Part shown: one piece after another, positions 40,301-52,012 of the stretch
Numbering within the stretch: the stretch's first letter is position 1
Layout of the letters: every line of letters begins with the position of its first letter
NCBI RefSeq assembly: GCF_000002425.4
Contig: NC_037267.1
Coordinates: 7,019,396-7,083,395 of the forward strand
Origin: Physcomitrium patens
Taxonomy: Eukaryota; Streptophyta; Bryopsida; Funariales; Funariaceae
Direction of reading: 5' to 3'
DNA length: 64,000 bases
The notes under the pieces: model-generated
Database searches by the model: none
What the model saw: the letters and a program-made list of their open reading frames with translations, nothing else
What the model was told of the DNA's origin: nothing
Translations under genes and position numbers: made by a program

Positions 40301-43300
40301 CGCAGTGACTTTGCAGAGGCTCTCCATCTTCAGATCTGCCCGTCTTCTGGTAGTGTTGCGGTATGTTCTACTTTACTGAAACATCATCTTCCCCTTTGTA
40401 CGTGTCGTACGACATAACATGTTATTGGAAACTGAATCATTAATTCGTCCACAGTCCATTAAAAACACAGACGTTAAAAAGTTACCACAAAAATTACTCT
40501 TGTTAACAGGATCTCGTAATTCTGTTAACCTTCTTTTGGTAGCTCATAAAATACACCAAATTCTTGCTGAACATGGTTCTTGTAGTTGATTACTCGGGGC
40601 AGCTATGTGCTGAGTCAATCGTAGGCTGTGGATCTGCATCAGAGACAAGATCAGATGAATTATCTTAGGTGTTCCAAGTTCGTCAACAACCCAGAAGTTT
40701 GAATTGACACATGTAAGGAGGCTAGAACCAAGGCTTAACTTACTAAAATCACCTAATTTCTAATGTTAGCTTTCTTAAATCCAACCTGAATGCCCGGTTA
40801 GGGAATAAAAGAATAATAACATGTTCCATACTTAGTGCCTTTTGAGATGCACACTTAAATTGAAGTCTTGTTGTGAGTGAGCAGGATGCTCCATTGTTGA
40901 GCTTTGTTCGTGATGGGCATGAACAAAAGCTGTTACAATGGAAGAATGAGAGAGAGCAATCTGAACGCTGGAAGCGGTTGGATCAGTCTAGGCAGTCTGG
41001 CAATGACGAAGTGGGTGCAACTGAGGGTGCATTGCAGGCGTCAAATGAGTCCGAGAAGATCGAGGTGGACGCACTATCCAAGGTAAATTGTGTAGGTTAT
41101 GTTCTTAGATTTACAGCTGAACTTCAATGGGTACTTTGTACCGTTCAGCATCGACACAACAACTTAATGATCACAGCAAGGAAACGATTTACACTTTCTT
41201 TTTAGTAATAAGAGTACGTACTCCAGAGCATATGCACACCAGAGACAGTGATACAGATGATTGAGTCTCATCAAAGATTTTCATTACAAAGGACTTCCCC
41301 ACCATCACTGCGCCTAAAATTCCTGATTTTTGTTTTTTTATCACTAACGTACCGACATTATTTGTGTTCATCATTTATTGTGTAGTATGCGCCACATTCA
41401 TACTTTTAATGAACGAGCATACGTCTGCAACAGGATAACAAGAGGGCTGGTCTTTCCGTAGTGGAATGAACTGCTTTTTACTGTCAGCAGAGGAAACGTT
41501 GGTATTTACAGAATTTTCCTGGTCCTTAAAAGTTGCCTGCGGAAATTGAACGCAGTCTGTTCAATAAATGCTAGAATGGACGTCATGCTGGGTGCGCCTA
41601 CTGAAGTTCGACCTTGTGGGTCATTCGTTAGGTGGAGGAAGTTCCACATACTTCAGGAGAAGCTACTGGGCATAATATAGAAACCACTCCAACTGCAACA
41701 GCGGTGATGAAGACGGAGGATGTGAAAGAGGATTCCGTTCAGCGTGATGGAACTGCCCAGAGTGATGTCATTGCCTTCCAGCGCGTCTCAACAAAGTTGG
41801 AGACCCATAAAATTGAGATTAAGTCTGCAACTATGGTGGTAAAAGAAGAGGTAGAATCTAGAAGCGCCAATGTCACAGAACGAGAGGACATAGGAAGAGG
41901 GGAACAAGAAAGTGGAGGGGTGACTTTTGGTGGAATGGGGACTCCGGCAACGAGGAATAGTAGGGATCGTGAGCCCTACAGTAGCGAACATGGGGATGAA
42001 TCTCAGCCCAAGAAACGGAAGAGGAACATTATGAGCGATAAACAAGTTAGTGTAATGGAAGCGGCTCTTCAATTTGAACCAGAAATGCAGCGTAGTCCAA
42101 AGTTGATCCAGCAATGGACTAATCATCTAAATTCAATCGTAAGTTCGTTAACGTAAAATTCAATCGCTTTCGCTTTTGTTTTTCTTCTAATTGTTTTTGG
42201 TTTTAACACTCGTATCGACTGCTACAAGTTGTTGAAATAGGATGCTGACATTGGAAACTTGTAATCATTTGTCTTGCATTTTCACTTTTTGAGAGAAATG
42301 GTGATGATTGTCTAATCTATGTCAGGGACCGGAGGTAGCGTATCATCAGCTAAAGAATTGGTATGTCATTGGATGGCACATTTGCTCAGTTTGAGTCTGA
42401 AGTTAGTCTCCTCCGAATTTTCACCTGAGATGAAAGTTCATTTGTTCTTTCTTTTATCGTTTAACTCCTTATACGTCGAGACAATGTCACAGGGCAGCAT
42501 CTCTGAATGGTGTAAAAAGTTGAAAACATTGACTTGCTGGGGTTCTCAAATTACGGTTGAAGCTCCCTTGTGCGTTTTGGACCTCATGGTTCTGAAAGCA
42601 TGGCCATATAGTATCTGATAGACCCAGAAACTGACGAGTGAAAGATTGTGCATGCGCCTTTTCCTGATATTATCTAATTCATCAGATTCTCCTGAAGAAT
42701 GTGATTGAGACGGCGATCAATTAACCCTTCATCTCATACTGTAGTAGTCATGTTAAAACATTCGTGGGTTTGTTGCATTAAATTACATCCTTTTTACTCC
42801 GCAGTGTTGTGGTTTGTATTGATTGAAAGTTGGTGAGCTTGGCGTGTGGCAGGCTGAACAACCGGAAAGCCCGTATCGCCAGACAAGAGCGTGAAAAGCA
42901 GCGTCAAGAAGAAGGGGATGCCCTCATGACTCGACCTGAAAAGTCTCTCCCCGCTCGATCTGTCGCCTCCGATGACATGGATAGTCCTGCAGAGACCTCA
43001 CCGCGGTTGAAATATGACGATATAGATCAAGGAGAGGTTATTCCCTTAAAGTTGTCCCTTCAAGTTTCTAGAACACCCTCAAATGCTGGCAGTGAAGGTG
43101 AGCCACACAATTCTAGTAACAGTTTGGTAAGAAAGTGGAAGGGTGGTGATTATGTGAGCTTGCGGAGTAAGAGCGGTAAAGACATGGCTGTAGGAATTGT
43201 TCTCCAAGTAGAAGGCTCCTGGCAGGGACATAGTCTAGAGGAGGAAAGCTTGTGCCTAGTTCAAGTGTCGGATCTTAAGGTAGACAGGACCTCGAAACTC

Positions 43301-43450
43301 CCGTTCCCTTCATCAACGACAGGCTCTTCATTTGAAGAAGCTGAAACCGTACTTGGTAAAACCCTTGTTACCTGGGACGTCGACCACATGTGCATGGTGA
43401 CAAATATGTCTACACCACCGCTCGTAAAAGTAGTAAATTCTACGTCGTGA
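34315..43450 (+). CDS. NDX: Nodulin homeobox protein NDX
   Basis: Seventeen coding exons: 34357(or 34315)-34377, 35024-35149, 35600-35755, 36202-36285, 36608-36736, 37128-37352, 37582-37713, 38025-38120, 38360-38524, 38736-39051, 39509-39634, 39945-40014, 40306-40360, 40885-41082, 41632-42138, 42326-42360 and 42853-43450. All phases join, giving 1012 aa from ATG 34357; in-frame ATGs at 34330 and 34315 would add 9 or 14, below an in-frame TAA. NDX is plant-specific; the Arabidopsis protein binds single-stranded DNA at the FLC 3' end and stabilises an R-loop. A long helical N-terminal region is followed by an acidic/basic linker. The homeodomain (about 762-826) has helix 3 NWLNNRKAR, shared by three exons including one of 35 bases. 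The C-terminal NDX-B domain (about 909-1000) includes GSWQGHSLEEESLC and FEEAETVLGK. Exon 9 ends at a weak-looking donor (ATT|GTGCGT), but the join keeps the expected spacing to RWCGG. Confidence 0.92.
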
Positions 43451-43876
43451 ACCTGCAGATTGACATCCTTTTTGTACATGCCTTTGTGTACATGACATGT
43501 GCATATTTAATAGACTCAGTTTTGGAACGGACACTAGTACACGAGTTTATGCTACTCAGACGCACACAACCTTCTGATGCACCAGCGGTAATTAAGCTGG
43601 TTCACTCTCTCTAATCAGAGACCGTTTTTATTCTAATTTACTAGTTCAATCTCTTTCTGTTTGATTCGTTGACTCTTTTCTAGTGGTAGATGTGAAACAT
43701 TCCTCTACTCTTTTCTTAAGCATTAATGGTAGTGGATATGTCATTAGCGGTTTTATATTGTACTTCTCAAGTCCTATAAAAGTGTAGGACTTGCTTCTGC
43801 TAGTGCTCAAATCCTCATAGCATGTGGACTTGATCCCAAGTTTTAGTGACCAAGCTTACGATCAAAAGCCACATGC
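43451..43876 (+). other. NDX 3' region up to the palindrome
   Basis: Probably the NDX 3' untranslated region and terminator. A 12-bp inverted repeat (43816-43827 with 43869-43880) straddles the outer edge of the left palindrome arm. Confidence 0.5.
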
Positions 43877-44482
43877 TATGTGAATTAGAGCATAATATTG
43901 AGCATGACATGCACTGTGAGAAACCTGTTCCTGGGCAGCGAGGGGCATTTGCTCAAGTTTCACCAATTGCGTTGAAAACCAGCTCAGTGAAAAGCGGGCG
44001 TCGATGATTTCATGATTAACCAGTTTCTAAACCTACATTTAATCCAACACTAAATCTAATGACTTAAAATACCTTTACATAGAAACAAACCTTGAAACAC
44101 TAAAGTTGCAGTTATGTGACAAAGTTGGGGCACATGGGTGGATCATTTGGTGTGAACTAGTGAAGCAGCATAATGTTAGGACCGATTCCGACCTCATTAG
44201 CACCAATTTCATGGTCTCACTAGACGCAGAAAACAAAAAACAAAATCAGTTTGTAGAAGACAACAATGTTGATGGAAGTATGCTCCCAACAGGAAGCAAT
44301 GGATTGTTGGTCATTTCCAGCATTGTACAAGTGGATACGTTGATACGCTGGTACTCATGTGGGCAGTAGCTTGTTTGGTGTGAGCATGTGAGGCAGTGGG
44401 ACAGACCCAACGGAAAGAATCAAAAGCCGAAGCGGAGCAGGTTCCAACAGAACGGAAGGAGAGGAGGAGAGGGAAGCTCTGG

Positions 44483-44534
44483 AAAAAATTTGGACCATTT
44501 CTCGATTTGTGCGTGTCATCCTTGCGCAGGGGCC

Positions 44535-44566
<32 letters not shown>

Positions 44567-44586
44567 TCAGATGTCTCCGAAGAGAC
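44483..44586 (-). ncRNA. U6: U6 spliceosomal snRNA, copy A
   Basis: The minus strand from 44586 reads a full U6 snRNA. It has a 5' stem-loop (GTCTC-TTCG-GAGAC), then GATAAAATTGGAACGATACA, the invariant ACAGAG box followed by AAGATTAGCATGG (the U4-pairing AGC region), and the ending GAAATGGTCC followed by AAATTTTTT. The T run at the end is the RNA polymerase III terminator. U6 is the catalytic snRNA of the spliceosome. The gene faces the centre of the palindrome with its 5' end and is transcribed away from copy B. Confidence 0.97.
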
Positions 44587-44610
44587 GCAATCTTTACGAT
44601 CACTACCGCT

Positions 44611-44618
44611 GTATATTT
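44611..44618 (-). promoter_or_regulatory. TATA-like element of U6 copy A
   Basis: AAATATAC on the minus strand, 24-31 bases before the U6 start, as in plant pol III snRNA promoters. It is identical to the copy B element. Confidence 0.65.
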
Positions 44619-44641
44619 CTACACTCTTGTGCCACGCCATC

Positions 44642-44652
44642 CCTTATGGGCT
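44642..44652 (-). promoter_or_regulatory. Candidate upstream sequence element (USE) of U6 copy A
   Basis: AGCCCATAAGG on the minus strand resembles the plant USE (RTCCCACATCG) at 7 of 11 positions. It sits about 23 bases before the TATA element, the spacing typical of pol III-type plant snRNA genes. Confidence 0.45.
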
Positions 44653-44673
44653 CTCTATCGCTCGCCAGCATTC

Positions 44674-44969
44674 ATTCGTGCATGCGGCATCGGTCTTGCC
44701 ATCACGTCGGCATGCTCCACGATGAGAAGGTGTCGATTGTGCACAGAATGCAGTGTGGTGTTCCCACAACCAAAATCCGAGACCTGGGTTTGTTTCAACA
44801 TTCGAAATCTGGGTTCGACGTAGAGCGAGGTGGCCAGAGCAGACGTTAGATAATAGTATGTACAGTTGTCGCCTTCCCCTCAATGGTTTGCATCGATGAA
44901 AAGACCTTCGAGGATGAGACACCACAAACAACTAGTGTAACAACAGGCAGATGATGGACAATGTGCGTA
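44674..44969. other. Unique 296-bp spacer at the centre of the palindrome
   Basis: The non-repeated sequence between the two arms. With the inner arm ends it forms the shared divergent promoter region of the two U6 genes. No ORF or tRNA was recognised in it. Confidence 0.85.
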
Positions 44970-44990
44970 GAATGCTGGCGAGCGATAGAG

Positions 44991-45001
44991 AGCCCATAAG
45001 G
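44991..45001 (+). promoter_or_regulatory. Candidate USE of U6 copy B
   Basis: AGCCCATAAGG lies about 23 bases upstream of the TATA element and 56-66 bases before the U6 start. It is a diverged match to the plant USE. Confidence 0.45.
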
Positions 45002-45024
45002 GATGGCGTGGCACAAGAGTGTAG

Positions 45025-45032
45025 AAATATAC
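45025..45032 (+). promoter_or_regulatory. TATA-like element of U6 copy B
   Basis: AAATATAC located 25-32 bases before the U6 start at 45057. Confidence 0.65.
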
Positions 45033-45056
45033 AGCGGTAGTGATCGTAAAGATTGC

Positions 45057-45076
45057 GTCTCTTCGGAGACATCTGA

Positions 45077-45108
<32 letters not shown>

Positions 45109-45160
45109 GGCCCCTGCGCAAGGATGACACGCACAAATCGAGAAATGGTCCAAATTTTTT
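45057..45160 (+). ncRNA. U6: U6 spliceosomal snRNA, copy B
   Basis: The same sequence as copy A, on the plus strand, starting GTCTCTTCGGAGACATCTG and ending in a T run. Compared with the common plant U6 start (GTCCCTTCGGGGACATCCG) one base pair of the 5' stem is changed from C-G to U-A by two matching substitutions, and one loop-side C is T. The catalytic core (ACAGAGA, AGC) is unchanged, so the gene is likely functional. Confidence 0.97.
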
Positions 45161-45766
45161 CCAGAGCTTCCCTCTCCTCCTCTCCTTCCGTTCTGTTGGA
45201 ACCTGCTCCGCTTCGGCTTTTGATTCTTTCCGTTGGGTCTGTCCCACTGCCTCACATGCTCACACCAAACAAGCTACTGCCCACATGAGTACCAGCGTAT
45301 CAACGTATCCACTTGTACAATGCTGGAAATGACCAACAATCCATTGCTTCCTGTTGGGAGCATACTTCCATCAACATTGTTGTCTTCTACAAACTGATTT
45401 TGTTTTTTGTTTTCTGCGTCTAGTGAGACCATGAAATTGGTGCTAATGAGGTCGGAATCGGTCCTAACATTATGCTGCTTCACTAGTTCACACCAAATGA
45501 TCCACCCATGTGCCCCAACTTTGTCACATAACTGCAACTTTAGTGTTTCAAGGTTTGTTTCTATGTAAAGGTATTTTAAGTCATTAGATTTAGTGTTGGA
45601 TTAAATGTAGGTTTAGAAACTGGTTAATCATGAAATCATCGACGCCCGCTTTTCACTGAGCTGGTTTTCAACGCAATTGGTGAAACTTGAGCAAATGCCC
45701 CTCGCTGCCCAGGAACAGGTTTCTCACAGTGCATGTCATGCTCAATATTATGCTCTAATTCACATA

Positions 45767-48700
45767 TGCTCAAATGCTCAACTCGAGAGAGGCATAGCTT
45801 ATTTATTTATCTTGTTTTTCTTCTGGTTTTGGAAGAAACGACAATTGTTAAGGTTGACTGTATAGTTTGGACCATGTTGGTGAGGAATTTAGTCTTGAGA
45901 AAGTGGTATATGTTATCTTGAGTATATTGACAGTGTTTAATTTCATTCAACTATGTGCTTGACATGTAGGAGGTTAAATTAAGTCCAAGTTATGCTACTT
46001 TTAGCAGTGCATGTTGTTTTAGTAAGGATGGCTGCATAGGACTATGTAAGAGATGTTTTTTGAACTTTTATTTAATTGATTAGGTTTTTTGGATAAGGTT
46101 AATTAAACACAAATTCAATATTCAAATATTTTGTAAAGCATTCTTTAATTCCAAATTCAAGAAGCATTTTGTTGAATTTTTCCTTGCCATTGAACCAATT
46201 ATGTAATTTGAAGTTTATTCAGATATATAAAGAACAATTATGAGGATATAACTTATTTCAAATTTTATTCTATAAATACAAATTCTGTGATATTTTCTAA
46301 AAAACTAATAAGAGACAAAAATTCTTCCTAAGTTGTATACTTTGGTATGATAAACTTACAACTACAAGCACATTACATATGATCATCCCTAGATACTTAC
46401 ATCATTAGATACTTACATCCCTAGATTTGAAAAAGATGTTTATTTTTATCACTGAAAAAACCAACAATGATAACATCATTCTAGCTTTTCTATAGTACTA
46501 GTAATTAATCACATCCTCTTCATCAACTTTATCTCATAATATGATTTCTGAGATTAGCAAGAATATTAATTGATTTTGGACCAGATTTTTATTATATATT
46601 TTATAAAAAATATATGCTATGACCATTCTTTCAATAATACATTCACCACTATAACTTGGCACCATGGTCTTTGTCATTTAAATATTTTATCCATTTGCTC
46701 CATGCAATATTAAACCAATATTATATAATTTTTTTCTATTAAAATCCAAAATTTTAACATATAAAGGTTACATCTTTGAGAAACATTTTAGATTATTATA
46801 TCCTACAACATGAGTTATTCAAGCTATAGAATTATTAACTCTTGTACACAAAGACCCCATAGTTCCATGATGATCTAAACCTCTAGTAGTGCACTTCTTT
46901 TCTTTATATTAATAAAGACTTATTTTTTTTTATACTTACATTTATTTTTACAAAAAAAAGAAGTATAATTGGTTTGATCATGTTTTATTTAATATATAAA
47001 TAATTATTGAAAACTATGCCAACAAAAAATCCTTCTTCTTCTATTTTTACAACAATGGTAAATTTACTTAAATGTACTATTATAAATTTTGTATGAAGCT
47101 TGGCATTTGATGCCACTTTACAAAGTTCCAGAATCCAATATAAATTTAAGTTAATGAACATAAAATCCACTTGGCTTCAAAAGATAGTATTTATACTATA
47201 TTAATATTAGATGATTAATTCCAACAGAGATGTTATTTTTATAAGAAAAACACATATTACTTAAACCATAAATTCATTTTTAAACAATTGTATCTTTGTC
47301 ATTCTACTCTAATTCTATTAAATTCTACCTTGACTATAATAGTAAAAACTTTTAAATTTTGCAACCTAAGTTACACAAACTATTCTAAAAATAAATTATA
47401 ACTGCTTTTGATACCTTGTAAAATTACATCTACAAAGAGGATTTATACATACAAGTATTATAGAAAAAAACTAGCCAAATGTATATATCTAATTTTTTTT
47501 ATTAAAAATATTTTGTAATACTTATTTAATATACTATTAAAAGCTCAAAAATCTTTAAAATTTAAAAACCATATAACTCTTTAGTCTTAAAATAAATTGC
47601 ATATTAAAACAAGGACATAATTTATAAGACAATACATGATCTTAATAAGATAATTTTGTAGTAGAATCTAAGTGCACAATTCTCACTGTAATTTGACAAA
47701 TTTATTTTTTGATACAATCTCTTCTTTTATAATTTTCTTCTATGTTTTTGAGATTGTCTTGTTTCTTCTGAAAATGTTGAGCAATTTATTTATTTTTCTA
47801 TAACATAAATTCAAATGTTCTTGCTGATATTGGGTCTTTTCTTATTTCGTAAGAAACTTAAATTTCACATTATCAATTTGCATTTCTTTTACTTTTAATT
47901 GTACATGCTGTAAGATTGTAGCTAACACAACAATATTTTAAAACCAACAGAGTATAATTTCAAAAATTATATGAAAAAAACCGAAAAAATATATTTTAAT
48001 TTCATTAAAAACTAATTTTTATTTAGTAAATAAATACTAAAAATGAATTCAAGAATAGTTTCTTGAGGTCACATTTTAATTTGATATATTTAATAATATT
48101 CATCTTTATGTCAATTCTTAGCATCTTTATTAGTTAATTATTGATCTTTAAATTAATTAGTTAATTTTTTGCTACTTAATTCAAATTTATTGCTACTTAA
48201 CTACTAAAATTGCATCTTTCTTTCTAAATGTATATCAAATTTTTTCCACAAATTCATGTAATTTATAGGATATTATTTTTTTTTATTGATGTAAAACCAA
48301 GAAAACCAAGGTAAAACTAGTTTTATTGAGTAATGTTTTAATAAACTTGACTTAATATGTTGAAATTGGATAATGTTGTATATAAAGTTTATAAATAAAT
48401 TACACCTAATTGATAAATCCAAAAAAAAATTAAACTATCATTATTAAATTCTTTAAAATAAACTCTTTTATTTTTTAAATATATATCTCTATATTTTCAC
48501 TAATAAAAAAAATCTAAAATATAATAATTATTAAAAAGACTCCTATTATATTTATATCTTTATATCTTTTTATTCTAAGTTTGGTTATGGTACTAAATAA
48601 AGTAGAACTGTCAGAAGCAAAACATTCTTATTTGTTCTTTTATTTGTATTCTAAAATTAGAATTTTAAAATTTAATTTTATAGAAAAAATAACTATAAGA

Positions 48701-48973
48701 TCTTTTGCTTCTTTATAAGAAATCAAACTAAGTAAGTACAAGATAAAAAAAAAAATAAAGATGTAAAGACAATACAAGTTTAAAGAAAGATAATCTATAA
48801 CTTTTGGAGTTCTTTGATACTTGCAAAAGATTTGGTAATTTGATCTTTATTACAAAAGATTAAGCTTGATATTACAAATATTAGTCTTATAAAAAACATC
48901 AAAGACATTAATCTAGAAAAAATATTTTAAAAAATTATATGAATAATTAACTAAAAAAAGAAGAAAGAAAGAA

Positions 48974-49012
<39 letters not shown>

Positions 49013-51420
49013 AAAAACTAGAAGGTATTAGAATGGACATTATTATGTATAAAATTTTAGAAAATCTTAAACCAAGACTTAAATCTAGAAAGACATTAAT
49101 AAGATTAAGGATGGCATTAATCTTACCTATATGCATACTTCTTAATGAGAATATTATATAGGGATTCCTTAATAATTGCAAGACTTGTTAGCTAATTTTT
49201 TAAATTATAAAATAATTCTGTAGTAAAATTTTTAAAATAATATTTTTCGAAGATGTTATTTTTGCCGCATTACATACATATAGATCCAATCTATAAATAA
49301 AAAAATTCTCTCATACTTCTTAAAAAAGATATTATCTACTTAATACACTTCTACTAACTTTGGTTTACTTCTACTTATATAAATGGCATATATATCTATA
49401 ATATTATATCCACTTATAGAAACTGATTTTAAACAAAACAAAATCGATTTATTTCACAAATTAATAAAGTGTAATATTCTCTAAATGATATTTTTAAATT
49501 TTTTATTAAAAAAAATATAAAACTATACAAAAATATATTTAAAAAATATACAAGTCAAGTTATGAATGACTTATATTTTATTTTATTGATTTCATATATT
49601 TGTATCTACTATAAAAGTTCAAATTGGTTTTCTTAGATGATTCAAAGAATGTCGTGTTGAAAAATATAATGAAGAATTCATAATACTTTATACTTAGTTC
49701 ATCACAAACTAAAAAAATTAAATTCTATTATGAGTAATATATGTGAATATATTTATTTACTCAAATAAAAAATATGCTAATCCACATCAAAGTTTTACAA
49801 CATCTCTACTAAATATACATTTTTTGAAATTACATAAAAATATGTAAGAAAATATGTTGAAAAATGATTAATAAATATTGTAAATTTTTAGTAAATAACA
49901 AGCTATAATATAAAAATTTAGTAATAAAATAGAATTTTATGACGAAAATTCTTTAAAAAAAGAATAATTCTATATATTAAGCCAATAGATATGAAGTTAA
50001 ATTTAAAAAATATATATTTTTTATTTTAGAAATGTTATTCTAAAAATAATAATAAGATTAATGATTATATGAATACATGTTATCTTATTTAAATATACAA
50101 CATAATAACATAAATAATGTGATGTGAAAAAAAAAATTTAATTTCAAAATAATGATAATGGTAAAATCTTCTATATAATCTAATAAATAGCTATAATAAA
50201 AATTAATATTTAATATTTAATATTTTTATTTATGTGTATGACACATTTTTAAAAAACCATCATTTGTACAACCAAATCTTTACATATACACATTTGTTAC
50301 AATGATAGTAGGTTATGATATTTTAAGACTTTAGTTTCAATGAGTATACAATTTTTTTTATCACTATTTATAATTTTTTGTTTTGACTCAAATCAAGTTC
50401 TTGTCATAATAATCATGCAAGTGTATGTTGTAAATATTACAATTTATTCTTGCATAAAATGTTGTATATATTTAATCTTTTAAGCTTCACAATTATATGT
50501 ATAGTTTTTTTTGGTTTTAAATTTTTTTCTTTAATATTCCAACATTATGTTCAATCTTCATTTTCATAGACTCTTCACAAGTATTTTGAAATATGCTCCT
50601 CCATAATATTTAGTTAAACAAGAATTAAATTATTTTTATAAATTTGTTTTCAGAAACATGTGATTATTATGAGTATATCTTTAAAGCCTTGTGCATGCAT
50701 TATTTATTTAAGATAATTGTAAAAGAATGAAAAGGTTTGTTGAATAAAACCAAGTTTTTGTGTTATTATAATTTTCATTGTATTATGTAGCTCAATAAAC
50801 TAGAACTATGAGTATATCATTTATGGCACTTTCTATCCAAGTTAATCTACTGAAATAAAATTAGATTGTAAAAAATACAATGTTTAAAAATCAATATATG
50901 GTATTTGGAAATGACTTCACTGTTCTTTTTAATAAAAATTAATTAGATAATTAATTGATTGCAACCATAACCATGTTTGTGAAGAAATGTAGCACTGTTA
51001 TTAAAAATTCCCAATGTTTCAACAATGTCAAGACGTTTCATTAACACAACAAAACTTTATTTTTTTGCATCATCCCCACCATTTGCTACCCCTTATTTCA
51101 TACACACTATAGCAATTCCACAATTGTTTTTCAAAAATTTGAAAAATTAAGATTTGTTGCAACACTTTACAAACAACAAGAAGATTTATGCAACACATCT
51201 GCACTCATACATGTTCCTCATGTGGACTTGAAAAAGGATGTAAACCATTTTTTTTTGTTTTTTATAATGAATCACGAGGAATGCACAGACATGATGAGTT
51301 ATTTGTTGACTTCCTCATTCCACATAGAATGAAATTCCTCTTGAGAAATAACCCAAGTGTTTCTGTAAAATCGTGTGTCTACAGAGTGTGTGAATCACAG
51401 ATACTTACTCGCTTTTCGCT
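45767..51420. other. AT-rich spacer without recognised genes
   Basis: After about 45.9 kb the sequence is very AT-rich and gives only short, low-complexity ORFs. A (TA)n run is at 48978-49008. From about 51180 the composition becomes balanced. A 133-residue plus-strand ORF (51188-51589) overlaps the transketolase relic but its N-terminal part was not recognised. Confidence 0.6.
48978..49008. repeat. (TA)n microsatellite
   Basis: About 15 TA units in AT-rich spacer. Confidence 0.85.
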
Positions 51421-52012
51421 ACAGGCTAATGGACAGATAGGAGGGAATCCAGCCAGCGTGCATGTGATTTCCACACAACCAGAGGTACCTCTCTGTGCAG
51501 CTGCTGTACCGCACCCTGCAAAAACCTACGTCTCTGACACTGCCAATCTCACAAGCTCAAAGGCTTCTCTGACTTTGCCAACGAAATAACTTGGGTTGGA
51601 TCCTCCCCGACTGGTACCTCTTTAACTCTGAGTGGCGACATGGAGAATGTGATGCGTCTATCCTCCTCGAGTCAAGCTGGCGTTACCTGCATCCTGCTAC
51701 ACGACTCCATTGGAGTAGGAGAAGACAGACCAACACATCAGCCCGTGGAGGAATCAGCAAGGTTGAGAACCATTCCAGGGATGAATCTCTTACGACCTAC
51801 TGATGCAAACGAAGTGGAGGGTGGATATGAGATTGCAACCTCCCGGGGCTGTGTGCCAACGATCATGTTTGTTGCTTGAAAGTGGCAGGCACTGTCACTC
51901 GTACCTCTACCGACGTTTTGAAAGTCGGGTATGTCGCAATAAAACAACACCGATGAGAAACGGCTCCTGAAGCTCATCTCTTGATTGGAACAGGGGCGGA
52001 ACTCGTCTAAAA
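51421..52012 (+). pseudogene. Transketolase fragment, frameshifted
   Basis: Transketolase is the thiamine-diphosphate enzyme of the Calvin and pentose-phosphate cycles. Conserved pieces of its pyrimidine-binding domain appear in order on the plus strand. DTANLTSS (near 51537, compare SADLxxSN) comes first, then, after a +1 frame change, LKGFSDF. Next come HDSIGVGED with PTHQPVE (near 51706-51750) and a PGMNLLRPTDANEVEGGYE segment (about 51776-51831). After a stop at 51877-51879 a last piece reads LIGTGAELV (about 51983-52009). The loop with the thiamine-contacting FVFTDYMR-type motif is missing, so about 50 residues appear deleted. The frameshift, deletion and internal stop make it a relic. 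A short exon-like block (51427-51484, acceptor CTACAG, donor GAG|GTACC) precedes it. No intact parent gene lies in the window. Confidence 0.75.

Larger units (their letters stand above)
43877..44673 (+). repeat. Left arm of a 797-bp perfect inverted repeat
   Basis: Every segment compared in this arm is the exact reverse complement of 44970-45766; paired coordinates sum to 89643. Identity ends at 43876/45767 on the outside and 44674/44969 on the inside. The arm carries one U6 snRNA gene and its 3' flank. ORFs seen in both arms are mirror copies with no recognised product. Confidence 0.95.
44970..45766 (-). repeat. Right arm of the 797-bp perfect inverted repeat
   Basis: Exact reverse complement of 43877-44673 in all parts compared, with the second U6 gene. 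The absence of any difference seen, including in non-coding flanks, implies very recent duplication or ongoing gene conversion. Confidence 0.95.

Noticed and set aside
44690-44860. tRNA-like GGGTTCGAC in the palindrome centre
   Set aside because: No acceptor stem, D arm or anticodon arm can be folded around it.
44106-45537. Paired identical ORFs of 87, 109 and 107-153 aa in the U6 region
   Set aside because: They are mirror copies created by the inverted repeat and overlap the U6 RNA genes; no protein family is recognisable.
49320-49420. Possible reverse-strand LTR fragment of the Gypsy family
   Set aside because: Only weak resemblance in AT-rich sequence; not distinguishable from chance by eye.
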